From the NCBI GenBank assembly GCA_910592005.1, contig CAJVPP010000837.1:1-25653 (forward strand): a stretch of 25,653 nucleotides of DNA. The letters are read 5' to 3'. A program made the translations under genes and the position numbers. The stretch comes from Funneliformis mosseae (lineage: Eukaryota; Glomeromycota; Glomeromycetes; Glomerales; Glomeraceae). The notes under the pieces were generated by a model, which was given only the letters and a program-made list of their open reading frames with translations, ran no database searches and was not told the DNA's origin. Shown here one piece after another: positions 1-11,203 of the stretch (position 1 is its first letter; each line of letters starts with the position of its first letter).

Positions 1-672
1 CGATGCACAATTCCTTCGTTATGTAAATACGATACAGCACAAGCCAACTGGAATGCCAATTTGTATTTATCTCCCCAAGCTAGATTGTCAAAATTACCCT
101 TTAAATAATTTTTAAGCGAACCGCCATCAGCATATTCCATTACTATCCAATATTTTTTCAATGACTTATTTTGATTTTCTAAATTTTTTTTTTTTTTAAA
201 AAAAAAAATATTTATAAATGAATTAAAAAATAAAATGCAAATGTTTAATATATTTTCGCATTATTTAAGATTTTATACCTTGGTTTGATGATGATGTTAT
301 TCCCAAAAAGCGAATGATATTGCTATGAAAATCGACTTCCCGTTGAAGTTCAAGCTAAAAATATTTGAATATAAATTTTTAACAAATGATTTATACTAAA
401 TAGGCCGAAATAAACCGAAAATGCATATTATGTTTTACAATTACCTCACGAATAAGTTTTTTAACAGTATCATTGTCAAATTTATGAAACGTTTTTAATG
501 CGAGATATTGATATGAATTTTTCCAATTTGCACGATAGACTTTTCCAAAGCTGCCAATACCAATCTCTTGAAAATTACTAAGTTGTTTATATTCGTAGTA
601 TTTGATACTTTTTTTTGAGATAGATTCTTCAATCCAATTAACCCACTCATTTGAATTGTTGGCAGTTTGCAT
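1..672 (-). CDS. TKL-type protein kinase, N-terminal part (3 exons, cut by window edge)
   Basis: Exons read as complement(1..178, 279..354, 445..672). The ATG at 672 gives a short N-terminus (MQTANNSNEW) that leads straight into a kinase domain. The glycine loop GIGSFGKVYRANW lies at about residues 38-50, the ATP-binding lysine is K60 in LALKTF, and the alphaC glutamate falls in the REL that spans the first splice. Exon 2 reads LQREVDFHSNIIRFLGI and exon 3 reads WIVMEYADGGSLKNYL, ending in SYLHNEGIVHR. The window stops inside the HRD catalytic motif, so the catalytic Asp, DFG, APE and C-lobe lie outside. All three exons join in frame at GT...AG introns (donors at 444 and 278, acceptors at 355-356 and 179-180). 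It should phosphorylate Ser/Thr residues; the substrate is unknown. A longer ORF start at 711 is a TTG and was not used. The kinase assignment is firm, the target is not. Confidence 0.9.
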
Positions 673-1529
673 GTTGATATATAGCGTAATGAAGTAAATG
701 GAGAAAAGCAAAAAAAAAAAAATGCACGCGGTAAATCATGTAACGTTAATTAAATTTCTAAGCCACCTGTATTCAGTTATGACGATGACGTGAATTGAAT
801 AATAACTTTAATATCCGCTCCAAATTTTACAAAAACATTCTAATTATTATTTTCATGTAACAGCTCGTTTTCTTCCAAAAAAAAAATATATAATAAATAA
901 ATCTTTTTATACACAACTCTCTAAGTTCTCCTTGTTGTTTGTCAAGAAAGCGAGGTGTCACATTGTTTTTTAGGTTCTAATGTATTCATTTACGGTTTTA
1001 ATTTGTCTAATTAAGGGATGGGTAGATCAGCTCCAATATAGTTTGATAAATATCTTAAAACAACTGATCGTTTGTCTTACGACTCCGTTTGGGCCTGGAA
1101 GAAATATAAGCTTGCAGATCGAACCAACCCACTGTCATGAAACAGAAAAGAACAAAAAAATATATACTACAAAAAAGGAAAATATAAGCAAAAAAACAAA
1201 ACTAAAAAAAAAAATTGTTCAATATTTGCAGAAGTGATCCAAAAGGGCGCAAATTCCAAAAAAAAAAAAAAAAAAAATCTTTTTCTCGATATAACCTATT
1301 TTATGTCAGAAAATATTTTCGAAAAACTATTTCAAAAATAACTTATTCATATATTCTATGCTATAAGAATTTCAGAAATGTTTAGCAAAATATCTTATGC
1401 TTCTAAATAAAAAAAAGTAATAATATTCATACATGTATTGACGGAGGGATAAATTTGATCAACTAGATTATAGTTGCGGGGTAAAACCCTAATCCCATTT
1501 TGGCAAAAGTCGAAACTTTTCAGAATTTG

Positions 1530-1581
1530 TTTCGACAGTTTCGACGGGTTTGATGGATCTCGAAAGTTTTGACGGTTTTGA
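1530..1581. repeat. short direct repeat of a TTTCGAC/GTTTTGACGG motif
   Basis: TTTCGACAGTTTCGACGGGT at 1530-1549 is followed by a related TCGAAAGTTTTGACGGTTTT at 1560-1579, and a similar CGAAACTTTT stands at 1511-1520. The segment is richer in CG dinucleotides than its surroundings. It may be the edge of a degenerate transposon; no boundary can be set. Confidence 0.35.
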
Positions 1582-2452
1582 TAACAACTTTGCGAATTCT
1601 AATTAAGTTCGATTGTTTATTTGCTATTAATGTTTTATAATGATCATATGAAAATTATTTTTTCAGATGAATCCTACATTAATCAAACTAAATAATTATT
1701 TATGTATCAATATTTTTATTTATTTATTTTTCTTTTTAAAAAAATAGATAATTTTTAATTTGTACTAAATTTAATCAATAAATAAAAAACATTTTCTTTG
1801 TAAGCTTAAATAATTTATCTTGTCTTTGTATAAATTGCTCTTCTATTTTATTGAATATTGCATCATAATAAAGATGTTAGACGGTAAAGCGATTGCATCT
1901 AATATTGGTAAATTAACTGCTTTAGTATATGTATATATATATTTCTGAAGCAAGTGATTCATCATCATGAGCAATTTTAAGTGATACACAATAAACGAAT
2001 GATCATCTTTTGTTCACTACCACCATCACCCTTTGAAATAGAATTAATTTTAATTTTGCTGTATGCTGGATCATATAAATTTTTATATTCTCTTATCATC
2101 CTTTACATATTTTCATTAGCATTATGAAATGTTTGATTTAGATATTGAGAAATTCCATGACATATCATATTTTTAAAATAGAATTTTAAAGTTTGAAAGG
2201 TAAGATTTTTTAGTCAAAAATTCTTTAGAATTTTATGTGATAAATTGAACGTTTATAATCAAAAATTTAATAATTAATCTAGGATTTAATGAATAAACCA
2301 TTTTTATTTAAAAGTATGAATGTTTAAATCTCAATAATGAATCCTTTAAACATTTTAAAAAATTACCCGCAATTTTTTTACTTGGCAGTTCATTATTTTC
2401 AATTATAAAACATTTCCATCGATTTAAAACAAATTATCAATATACCAGTCGA

Positions 2453-2534
2453 CCTCCTATATAGTCACATCCCTCGGGACTAAAATAATTTGGTGTGATT
2501 ATAAACAAGTTATATGATGTCACTATAGAAGAGG
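2453..2534. mobile_element. very short MITE-like inverted-repeat element
   Basis: The left end CCTCCTATATAGTCACATC (2453-2471) pairs with the right end GATGTCACTATAGAAGAGG (2516-2534): 16 of 19 positions match after reverse complementing. Only about 44 bp lie between the arms, so nothing is encoded. This is the layout of a non-autonomous DNA-transposon remnant, or a palindromic transposon end. The superfamily cannot be named because no clear target-site duplication was found. Confidence 0.45.
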
Positions 2535-2924
2535 ATTTTTAATAAGTTTATTATTGAAAGGAATCGAAATGGAATCGATAGAACCGTCCCACCCCTAACC
2601 ATAAATCACAAATTATTAAGAATAGTACACAATAACTTCAATGATTTTTTATTTATCTTTATTTTTTTTCTTTAAATACTTAATTTATAATCTATTGTTA
2701 ATGTAAGTTCTTATATGTCATATTAATTAATGATAAAGTTTCTCCTCTCTTTCTATGTATATCAAAATTTTTATTTCAAATAATATAACATATAAATAAA
2801 TAATATTAACATTTAAAGCAAAAAGAACAATAAAAATAAATATTTCAAAATAACAATAAATGTGAAAATGATAAAAAAATAATATGAACACAAAAATAAA
2901 AAATTGATAAAGTATAAAGTATAA

Positions 2925-5900
2925 TTATATCCTAATTATATTTGTAATCATTTCTTTTGTTTCGGAGTCTATAGTTCCTTCATCCATTAATTTCTTTACT
3001 TCATGAACATCAGCATAGTAATAACTACAAAATATAAATATTAATTTTTAAAAAATTTATAAAAAAATTGTTTTATGTAAGAAAAGTGTATGGTTACATT
3101 AATTCAGGAAACAATGATTTCCAACATCGTTTTTGATTCGGAAGAAAATATAATAACTCTATTTCTTTAAGAATCTATATTAATAAAGGATACTATTAAT
3201 AGAGCGTCTAAATAGATTAAGCTGATTACATATATACTAACCTCTGCCTTCTGTGCTAAATAAGTTACCCGATCATTATCTGCTTCAATTGCCATATTTA
3301 ATAATCCAATCAACAAGTTCATAAGGAACACAACAATAATAAATGAATATAAAAGCATTAAAGCAATCATAATTTTATTATCTTTAGGTGACCATTTATT
3401 AAATAAACTTCCATCTCCTATAAAAATTATAATTTTTAGACAAATATATTAATAACTCAAAAATTAAAGTAACGTACCGGTTAGGAATAAACTCATTGCT
3501 AAAAGAGAGTTAGCATAATTTGAAAATAAATTTGTATAATCATCAGGTGCTTTAAATAAGGTTATATTTGAAAAAATTTTCTCATCCGAAACTAGATAAT
3601 ATTTGTCTGTAAGATTCCAAGGATTGTTAGGATCTGTTAAATTTCCTAAATCATTTTCGGAAAATGAAGATGTGGGTTCTAATAAAATCATAAATGCGTG
3701 GGCAAAACTCAATGTAATAAGTAATAAAATAAAAAGAAATGAATAAATTTTGCGAGCGACACCAAGCATAATGGCAAAATAAATCCCAAATGGTTCAAAT
3801 GCTCGTAAGAAGAGTATAAATTTCATTTCAAGTATAAGACATGAAGTTGACAATAAGTAAGTATTAATTTCTCCATTTTTGTACCAAAGAATTGATGTAT
3901 ACGTAGGTAATAGATAAGCGCCTAAGTCTAAAAATTTATATAAAAATAACATTATTGCTTGTTATTTATGTGCTCATAAAAAGTAATTTTTACATACCAA
4001 TTATATTCCAAAAATTTAGTAACCATCTATAAGGATTCCATAAAAATTGACGAACTTCAAACAAAAGATGGAAGCAACCAAAAAATATAGACGCTATTAA
4101 GAAGCTATTTCTATTCTCTTTATCAATTCTTGAAGCTATTATAAAACAACTAAGAAAGACTGTATATAATAACCAAATTATATAATAATAATATTTTCCA
4201 TATACTCTCCATTTAAAATTAATAATAGCTTTGCCACTCCAAGATTTATAAAATTCAATATTGTTGTTTTCGATAAAAGGATTGGATTGGGGTATTAAAA
4301 AATCTAAAAGATATATAAGCCATATAGGCAATTCAAAATTATTAATTTTTTTAATTTTAGAACATTCAGAATATGAAGTGTAATATGGAAATGGAATTAA
4401 GAATAAAAGGGTTGGTTTTGTAGGTTTGCTTCGTTTAACAAGAAGTATATACACTATTATCATAATAGGTATTAAGTAAAAAACCGGAATGGAAATATAC
4501 GTGATAGACAAAGTAAGTATTATTAAGATTATATGAACGATTCGGAAAAAGTATTTTAGTTTTTGAACATAACTTTCTCCAAGTTCTCTATATAAAATAA
4601 ATATAATCATCAATGAACTAAATATATCTCGATAATTAATTAAATCTAAAGTGGCTATTAACAATAAAAAAAATGCTAATTTACTATTTTCGTTATGATA
4701 ATGCTTATATCTAAAATATACAATAATAATTAATGTATTATTAAAGTTTATTAAGAAGGAATAGTAAAAGGTGTAAGTATAAATTTCTATCACAACTATT
4801 ATGGCTGTATATAAAAATGATAAAAATATTAGATATTTTCTGAATAATAAAGTTAAATATCTTTTTTTAAAACAAAATTTTTCTATATTATAATAAATAA
4901 AAATTATTATAAGAATGATATATATAATTGGGTTTAGAAATATTAAATTAAATTTTTCAATTTTCATAGCATATATAAATATTAATAGAAGAATCGGTAG
5001 AACCCAAAATTGGATCATTTCTTTATATTTTTTATAAAAAATGTAAAAATAAGATATGTAAGGTTTAATAATTTCTAATTGTTTGCAGAGAGAATAATGA
5101 TGGTCAACCTTTTCATAAATGACCTCTCGATTTAAAGGATCTACAATTAAATTCACTTCATTATAATACTTCAAAATAAATTCGTTATATTTGTCATATA
5201 AATATGGAATATTATTGCTTATAATAGATAATATGCAAATATTGCTTTTTGGATTCTCTTTAAAGTATTCAATAGTTTTGTTAAAAATTATAACTAATAA
5301 ATATATATTATTTTGTTTTATTGCCGATTTAAATAATTGTTCTCCATATAATATAAAATAATATTTTGTATTTAATAAATAATTAATCCATTGCTGCTTT
5401 AATTCATATTCTGATGGATCTGCAATAAATTTAATATCTAAGGTATCAAATTCGCTATTATCATAATGTTTGTTTATAACATCACGTAAAGTCTTTTTAG
5501 TCTTTTTAAACTTTTTAGGAATGTTTTCTTCTAAATACTCATCAGTAGCCTTCATTTTATCTTGGATTGAAGAATATTTTTGATCAATATCCATAAATAA
5601 ATTATCATTATTAAAATCATTCATATGATCTTTAAATATGGAATTTCTCCAATCATGCTTTGTTAAATTAAAAAAATGAAGCTTTTCAAGTGACACAACA
5701 AAAAGCCTTGATCTTTAAATTCAGTATGAATAATGAAATCAAGATTAAGTAATTCCATTAATGTAATGGAACCTTTTAGGTTTGATTTCCAAAAATAAAT
5801 ATTAATGACATTATTATTTGATAAAGTAATTATGAATTCATCATTATTTCCGGCGAATTCGAATTCCTGACATTCTAATAAACAAAAATAAATTTAATTG

Positions 5901-6826
5901 TTATAGTTTAAAAAAAATATATTTATATAAGATCTTACCAGAATCTACAATCCTTCCAATTGGAAAATTTATGAGTTCTACGTTTTTAGAATAAATATAA
6001 TGCTCATCAGCAACTTTCATAATAATTAACTTTTCTGAGAATTTGAATTTAACTTTCTCAATATTTAGATTCATTTCCTACATAATTAAATCATTTATTA
6101 ATACTGTTATATCAAACTTATAATAAGGAATCTTTACTTACAAAAAGCGAAAATTTTTGAAGTTGGAAAGTATTTAAATCCAATAGAAAAATTAAACCAT
6201 ATGTCATCATCCACATCCTATCGCTTATAAAACCGCCAAATTTTATATCCTTTTCATTGAAAATATTAAAAGCCTTTTGAGCTAATTCATTCTTATTTGT
6301 AAGTTCATAAACTAAAACTGAAGGATTTATTGAAGTGCTACTATTGCACTTAAATGTAAAGATATTCCCGTTTTTAATAAAATGTGTATGACTGTATTCA
6401 CAATATTCATCTTGAATTTCAAAATCTTTATTATTCCTCAAATCGTGAAATTTTGCTAATCACGAAAGTATAATAAATTAGCGCTAAATTTGTATTCGTT
6501 TAAGAAGTAATATATTAAATTTAAATCTTACCTAAACCATTATAATTATACAAAATGATCTTGTTATCAGAAACCTTGAAATCACTAATACCGCCCCATT
6601 TAGATGACTCGGTATCTATACGAAGATCGAATGGTTCTGAAATTGTATTAGCATGCCATCCGAGAAAGGATTTATCTTCTTGACTATATGTTAAAACATA
6701 TTTTGTTTGTGGTGATATTGCCACGTTAGATATTGGTTTACTATTTTGTGGTGAAGTTGAAATGGAATTCTGATGTGAATTAGATACGGAATCATTGACG
6801 TTTAAGTTTATGTGATTCCGAGACAT
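2925..6826 (-). CDS. beta-propeller-like / TRP-like ion channel protein, 8 exons, one apparent frameshift
   Basis: Exons read as complement(2925..3024, 3098..3174, 3242..3417, 3478..3927, 3998..5874, 5939..6077, 6142..6455, 6532..6826), about 1142 codons. The ATG at 6826 starts MSRNHINLNVND. Residues ~1-300 hold repeated beta-strand blocks like degenerate WD40 blades (SPQTKYVLTYSQEDKSFLGW, SDNKIILYNYNGL, FTFKCNSS, DEFIITLSNNN). A polar helical region follows, then many hydrophobic segments between about residues 540 and 1090. The pore-like stretch NSLLAMSLFLTGDG crosses the exon 5/6 splice, and the last long helix is MIALMLLYSFIIVVFLMN, as in TRP/polycystin-type cation channels. The C-terminus reads YYYADVHEVKKLMDEGTIDS and ends TAA at 2925. 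All phases agree except inside the longest exon: the frame entering at 5874 must gain one base at the A5 run 5700-5704 to reach the frame VVSLEKLHFFNL. Channel selectivity and gating are unknown; membrane location is inferred. Confidence 0.85.
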
Positions 6827-8836
6827 TTTTGGTCTTATCTTTTATTACAGAGAACTGCGAATTGAGAAAGTATAGAAAATGAATAATGTGAAAGTTGAGA
6901 AACAGATATGAGAATGAGATTGACAATATATAACTTAGATTATATAACGAGATGAATAAGAACGAAAAAAAGTTTATCTTTCGGATCAGAGATTTCGAAG
7001 CCACATAGATTTGTTACCTCCGCCTTAGTTATACGGGTAGTTATACTTACTACAAAAGTTGAGGATCCAAAAGCTCGGAACCGATAAAATCTAAAAGATC
7101 TGCCTGATTTAATTCAAATCTGGCCCGACCCGGTTACCAAACTGGATGATCAGCCACCACCGCCATGATTATCAAAAAAAAAAAAAATTTAATTAATATG
7201 TTTGCTGCGCCCGATGCGAATAAATAGAATTGAGCAAAACATACCACTATGCTATAGCAACTAAACTAACCAAAAATTGAATTTCGTTTGTTCAGCGCAA
7301 AATAGTAAAAATAAATTTTCAACATTTGGTGAACTATCATCAATTTATCATTAAATAAATTGAGAAAATATATTAGCATACAGGGACTTGTAGCCTGATG
7401 TTACCTTGCTATCATAATTGCATAGTTTCAGAAAATTCGAACTAATTTATCATTGACTTTATTAACATATTTAAAGTAGCATTTATAATTATTACTTCAT
7501 AAAGTTCGTTAAAAATGAATCAAGTTAATGAGACTTTAGACATTGTTAGCCTACTTATGTATTAATTAAAATTGGACTCTATAAATTAAATATTAATAAT
7601 GTAGTCCTTAAATGCTATTTATATTAATATCGTATTATGTGTGACTTATGATATGTTATAAATCATCAATTATAAATGCAAACTTTTATTCTGGTATAGT
7701 TTTAGGATGTTTTTTTTCATGATAAATTTTTTCATAGATTTCAAATTAATTGTTTTGTATTAAAAATATATAATACTTTATTTAATACTTCTTTTGCTGT
7801 TTTATGTTCTTCTAGTTATTGTAAATGATTGTATAATTTTGATTAAGGACCAATATGTAAATTTTTAGTTAGATACTAATTTAAATATAAATATTGAACC
7901 TTTATTTTCTGATAAATTCTCAATAATTAGTATAATATGCTTATAAAAAAAGATTTGTTATTGTTTTAAATAAATATTTATAGTCCAACTTCGTTTATGA
8001 CAAAAAAGCATTCTAACAAGTCAAAGCAAATTTGTTATTGCCCAAAGATTAGCATCTCTTTTAAAGAGAATTAATTATTAATATAGAATTTAATAAAATT
8101 TAACAGTTCTTAACGCTTATAATAAGCAATGTACAGTACATGTATTGCACATAAAAAACTAACATATAAATATAACTCGATTAAATATTTACAAGAACTG
8201 ATAGCTTCATGAAAGCATGATGAAGGGTCTGTGAGCCAATTAAAAAGAAGGAAAAAGGATATTTTTCTCTATGCCTTAGAGCAACGAGAGATAAAAACTA
8301 AGAATGGTTATGGACTAAAAGAAAATGAAAGCCGAACATTTTACGATATTTCTAATGCTATAAACCAGTTAGAAAATAATGGTCAAATGATATTTAAAGT
8401 TCGTTTTTCTTTAACTGTTAATCAATTATTAGGAAATTTTTAAATAAATTATTTGAAATTTGATATCCTAATTTTATTTTTTTCAGTAAGATGCGTATCG
8501 TGCGTACTCAAATTATTTAAATAAGGTGTATTCTCTTCAATTTTAATAATTCCAATCAAGTAAAAAGTGGGTCTGAATATTAAAGAACTGTAGAACAAAA
8601 ATCGTTTGTTTTTTTTATTATTAGAATGATATGTAGTGGATTTTCTTAAAATTAAATTTAGTGGCGCATTATTAGAAAAAAATTTTTTTCAATAGGTGTT
8701 ATTCAAAATGTCTTGTTGACCAAGTTGGCACATCTGACCAAGATGGTAAATCAGTAAGGTAAGGTACATAAATTAAAAAAATTTCGAAAATCATGCATAA
8801 ATTATCATGTCAATATACCTACTTTTAATATCAGTA
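6827..8836. other. intergenic stretch without a recognised gene
   Basis: Contains the 5' flank of the channel gene and then AT-rich DNA. Around 7040-7170 there is a GC-richer patch (GGCCCGACCCGG at 7122-7133) that looks foreign to its surroundings, perhaps a transposon fragment, but without repeats that define it. A 70-codon plus-strand ORF at 8231-8443 has normal-looking amino-acid composition but no ATG start and no recognisable motif, so it is not called as a gene. Confidence 0.5.
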
Positions 8837-9661
8837 TTAAAGCCTTGGATATAAAGTATAATGTTTGCTCTTAAAAAGTATATAAACCTATAATAATAGA
8901 ACGGAAACATTAATATCTATAAAGAAATAATATTCAAAATTTGAAAACACTCACTTGAGCCGTGAAAAAAATGTGAAAAATTGTTAGCACTAACACCAAG
9001 AATAAAGTTATAATGTTTAAAACACTGAGAACATGTAATTCATTTTGATAGTAATAAAGGATCGTCGGAATTGTTCCAACATAACCTCCTCCCAGCATGC
9101 TTATAATTACATAAAACAAGATAACGATTGTTTCTCCAAAAAAGAAATATCTAAAACATGATTCATCATCAAATCTAACCAATTCGTTTTTTAAAAAAAA
9201 AAAAATAAAAAAAAAAAACAAGACGATTAATGTACGTATTGAATAGATGCAGAGACCAAAGGCAATCGAGCGTTCGTTTGCTTACTTGATAGCAAGATAA
9301 AGGCTTAAATGTCTACCAAAGAAATCACCAAATAGGATAGTTATCAGGGGGATGAAACTATCCATTAATTCACTACTTGAAGCACTATCTGTCATCATCA
9401 TAACTGTTACATCAACACATAAATCTACAAATAATCCTATAACGTATACTAAATGATATAATCAAATTATTATTATCATAAACTTTCTTTATGCAATCAC
9501 ACAAAATTCAACGTACGTTTGAATAGAATATAACTTCTTTTCAATAACGTTTTGTCTCTTACTGGGAAATCTTCAAGATTATGATAAATTATTGGGTAAA
9601 ATGATGGCCAGTTATTTGGTGGTTGGTCATGTTGTAATACTACTATCGTATATTGTGACAT
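8837..9661 (-). CDS. SCAMP-family (secretory carrier-associated) membrane protein, 4 exons
   Basis: Exons read as complement(8837..8887, 8955..9174, 9286..9448, 9517..9661), 192 codons; all phases agree. The ATG at 9661 starts MSQYTIVVLQHD. The hallmark is the N-terminal cytosolic block NNWPSFYPIIYHNLEDFPV just before the first membrane helix, as in SCAMPs (NNFPPFFPIIYHDI-like). Four hydrophobic segments follow: YVIGLFVDLCVDVTVMMMT, FIPLITILFGDFFG, YFFFGETIVILFYVIISML and VLSVLNIITLFLVLVLTI. A loop reads GGGYVGTIPTI, where fungal members have a TGILPAI-like loop. The last exon turns TAQ into TAQVYILFKSK, matching the family's Q-hyd-Y-hyd-hyd-hyd-F-(R/K) tail. Without that last splice the ORF would end VSVFKF, which fits less well. 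SCAMPs recycle through post-Golgi and endosomal membranes. The N-terminus is short and lacks NPF repeats. The SCAMP assignment is from motif memory, not a search. Confidence 0.75.
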
Positions 9662-9844
9662 TATTCAATTTCCTAATTTCTGCAAGAAGAAGAAAATAAA
9701 TCTTTAACATGCTGGCTTAGCTATTTGAAAATATTTTTTTCTATAAGCCACATTCGAATAAGCCACAAACATTCTGCTTAGGAATTTCTTTCGTTGTTGC
9801 GCAGTACAAATCTCGAAAATAATCAATAAAAAACTAATTCATTT
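9662..9844. promoter_or_regulatory. short shared upstream region between divergent starts
   Basis: 183 bp separate the ATG of the SCAMP-like gene (minus, 9661) from the ATG of the small plus-strand ORF (9845). If the latter is real, this must hold both promoters and 5' leaders. No TATA box or named factor site can be assigned with confidence. A pyrimidine tract with AG lies just 5' of the minus-strand ATG (TTTTCTTCTTCTTGCAG on that strand, ending about 18 bases before it), so an intron in the 5' leader is possible. Confidence 0.3.
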
Positions 9845-10078
9845 ATGTATCAGACTGAATATCGACCTAGCCAAAATGTAATCAATTATGACCAGAATTT
9901 GGAAATGCTTCAAAAAGAAAATTTCTTTTCTCTCTGCCGTGATCCAGCAGTGGAGACACTCTTTTTAAATTATTCTAACAAACTTCCAACACGTGAGATA
10001 AATTTAGTACTCTTGATAAAAAGTGATCGCAACAGCTTTTACTATTTTTTTTTTAAGTCTTGGCCGTTCCGAAATTAA
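9845..10078 (+). CDS. hypothetical protein, small ORF or first exon, function unknown
   Basis: ATG at 9845 begins MYQTEYRPSQNVINYDQNLE and the frame stays open for 77 codons. The first ~53 residues have ordinary protein composition (LQKENFFSLCRDPAVETLFL). The rest becomes hydrophobic and aromatic (SFYYFFFKSW), which suggests read-through into an intron. A usable donor (CACGTGAGAT, GT at 9992) and acceptor (TTTTTTAAG ending near 10057) would replace the last part and extend the frame to a TGA at about 10180. I recognise no domain. It sits head-to-head with the SCAMP-like gene. It could equally be a chance ORF. Confidence 0.3.
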   Translation: MYQTEYRPSQNVINYDQNLEMLQKENFFSLCRDPAVETLFLNYSNKLPTREINLVLLIKSDRNSFYYFFFKSWPFRN

Positions 10079-10377
10079 ATTTTTTTTATTTGAAAATTTT
10101 TCTCCAAATTCAAGAATATCTCATTGTTATTCCTCCTTTTAAATCCTTTCCACTTCATTCAACGAATCCAACGTACCTATGAATAAACATGAAACAAACG
10201 TGGTAGAGTCACAACTTTTCCAAGAACCATAACTAACGACTAATACCATTCATTAATTCTATATCAGATTAATGTTTAACGATTCTGGTGATGTGATAAA
10301 ATTAAAATGCGAGTACTTTTCAATATCTTTGTATAAGCCAAGAGCGAAAATTGCAACGTAACATCATGGAATTTCAG

Positions 10378-10541
10378 ATATGGGAGGCGGTCAGTAGAAA
10401 AAGGGGGAAATCCACTTTTTAGTCAAAAATATTTTACTGGTTCACTTTGCTGATCATGGTCATGTGAACAAAACTAGCTTAATAACTAAAATTACTCGAA
10501 ATTTGTAGATTTCCCCCTTTTCTATTGACTGCCCCCCATAT
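10378..10541. mobile_element. MITE with ~37-bp terminal inverted repeats
   Basis: The left arm, from ATATGGGAGGCGGTCAGTAG (10378) to about 10414, matches the reverse complement of the right arm (about 10505-10541, ending GACTGCCCCCCATAT) with few differences. Both arms carry the core AAAAGGGGGAAATC. The ~90 bp between them has no ORF. Flanks are A/T (AT/TA), so the exact target duplication is ambiguous. A diverged copy of the right end is seen near 16358-16404. Confidence 0.7.
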
Positions 10542-10621
10542 ATCGGTTACTGGAAAAATTAGATAAAGGTTAGAATCAAAAGGTGGCAAAAAAAAAAAAA
10601 TTAAATAATAACTAATGGAAA

Positions 10622-10684
10622 TTACGAGACCCCTCCAAATGAGATTTTGATTCATTATCTTATTAATTAGGCCGTCAAAATTTC
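10622..10684. repeat. dispersed repeat block, copy A
   Basis: TTACGAGACC, then ATGAGATTTTGATTCATT, then ATTAGGCCGTCAAAATTTC occur in the same order as in 16527-16622 (TTACGGGACC, ATGAGATTTTTGATTCATTT, ATTAGACCGCCAAAATTTC). Copy B contains about 30 extra bases in the middle. In both places a MITE-like GGGGGAAATC end lies upstream, so both may be parts of one larger transposon family. Confidence 0.55.
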
Positions 10685-11044
10685 AAATTCGATTTTGGAA
10701 ATGATCAAAAAGTTCAAAAGTTTCGGACCTGTTTAAAATGTTTTAACTTTAATTAAAATATTTATTAATAATTTGGATGGATGTTTGAATGGGAGTCTGG
10801 AGGTATTTCCAGTAAAAATTTTTTATTGAAAAATAGTTTATTTTTTTCTTTAAAAAAAAAATATAATGAAAAATTAATTAAAATAATTTTTTTAAGAGTC
10901 TTTATTTTCTACGCATCTGCACAAAATGTAGGGTGTATTAAATAATAGGTGACAAATAAAAATTTTCTATAAAAAAAAATTATAAGTCCCCAGAATAAAC
11001 CGTAAAAATGAAACACTTAGGGGTGTGATGCGTTGTGAAAAATA

Positions 11045-11072
11045 ACCCTAACCCTAACCTAACCTAATACTA
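11045..11072. repeat. short interstitial telomere-like repeat
   Basis: ACCCTAACCCTAACCTAACC followed by TAATACTAAC: two perfect CCCTAA units followed by degenerate CCTAA units. CCCTAA/TTAGGG is the usual fungal telomere repeat. The run is too short to be a chromosome end and sits inside AT-rich intergenic DNA. Confidence 0.6.
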
Positions 11073-11203
11073 ACTCCGCTTCAACATATATAAATATGGG
11101 GGGTGCATTTTGTGCAGGGTGCGCAAAATACAATTTCACTTTTTTTAAAATCAATTTTTCATTAGAAATCATTTTTATAAAATATTTTATTTAAAAATAA
11201 TTT

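Larger units (their letters stand above)
673..2924. other. intergenic, AT-rich, no gene recognised
   Basis: Lies between the start of the left kinase gene and the 3' end of the channel gene. It is dominated by A/T runs. A plus-strand ORF at 980-1237 exists but becomes lysine-rich low complexity and looks like chance. The only structure I can support is the motif cluster at 1530-1581 and the small inverted-repeat element at 2453-2534, listed separately. Confidence 0.6.

Noticed and set aside
980..1237. 85-codon plus-strand ORF
   Set aside because: The second half is lysine-rich low complexity from A runs, there is no motif, and no splice-linked continuation.
6792..7004. 70-codon minus-strand ORF upstream of the channel gene
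   Set aside because: It overlaps the true start in another frame, is made of F/L/S/Y runs and has no motif.
8217..8223. ATGATGA word resembling a C-box of a C/D snoRNA
   Set aside because: No CTGA D-box at the right distance downstream and no terminal stem.
8231..8443. 70-codon plus-strand ORF (GTG start) with normal composition
   Set aside because: Open from 8213 but without ATG, without recognisable domain and without convincing splice partners; it may be a relic exon but this cannot be shown.
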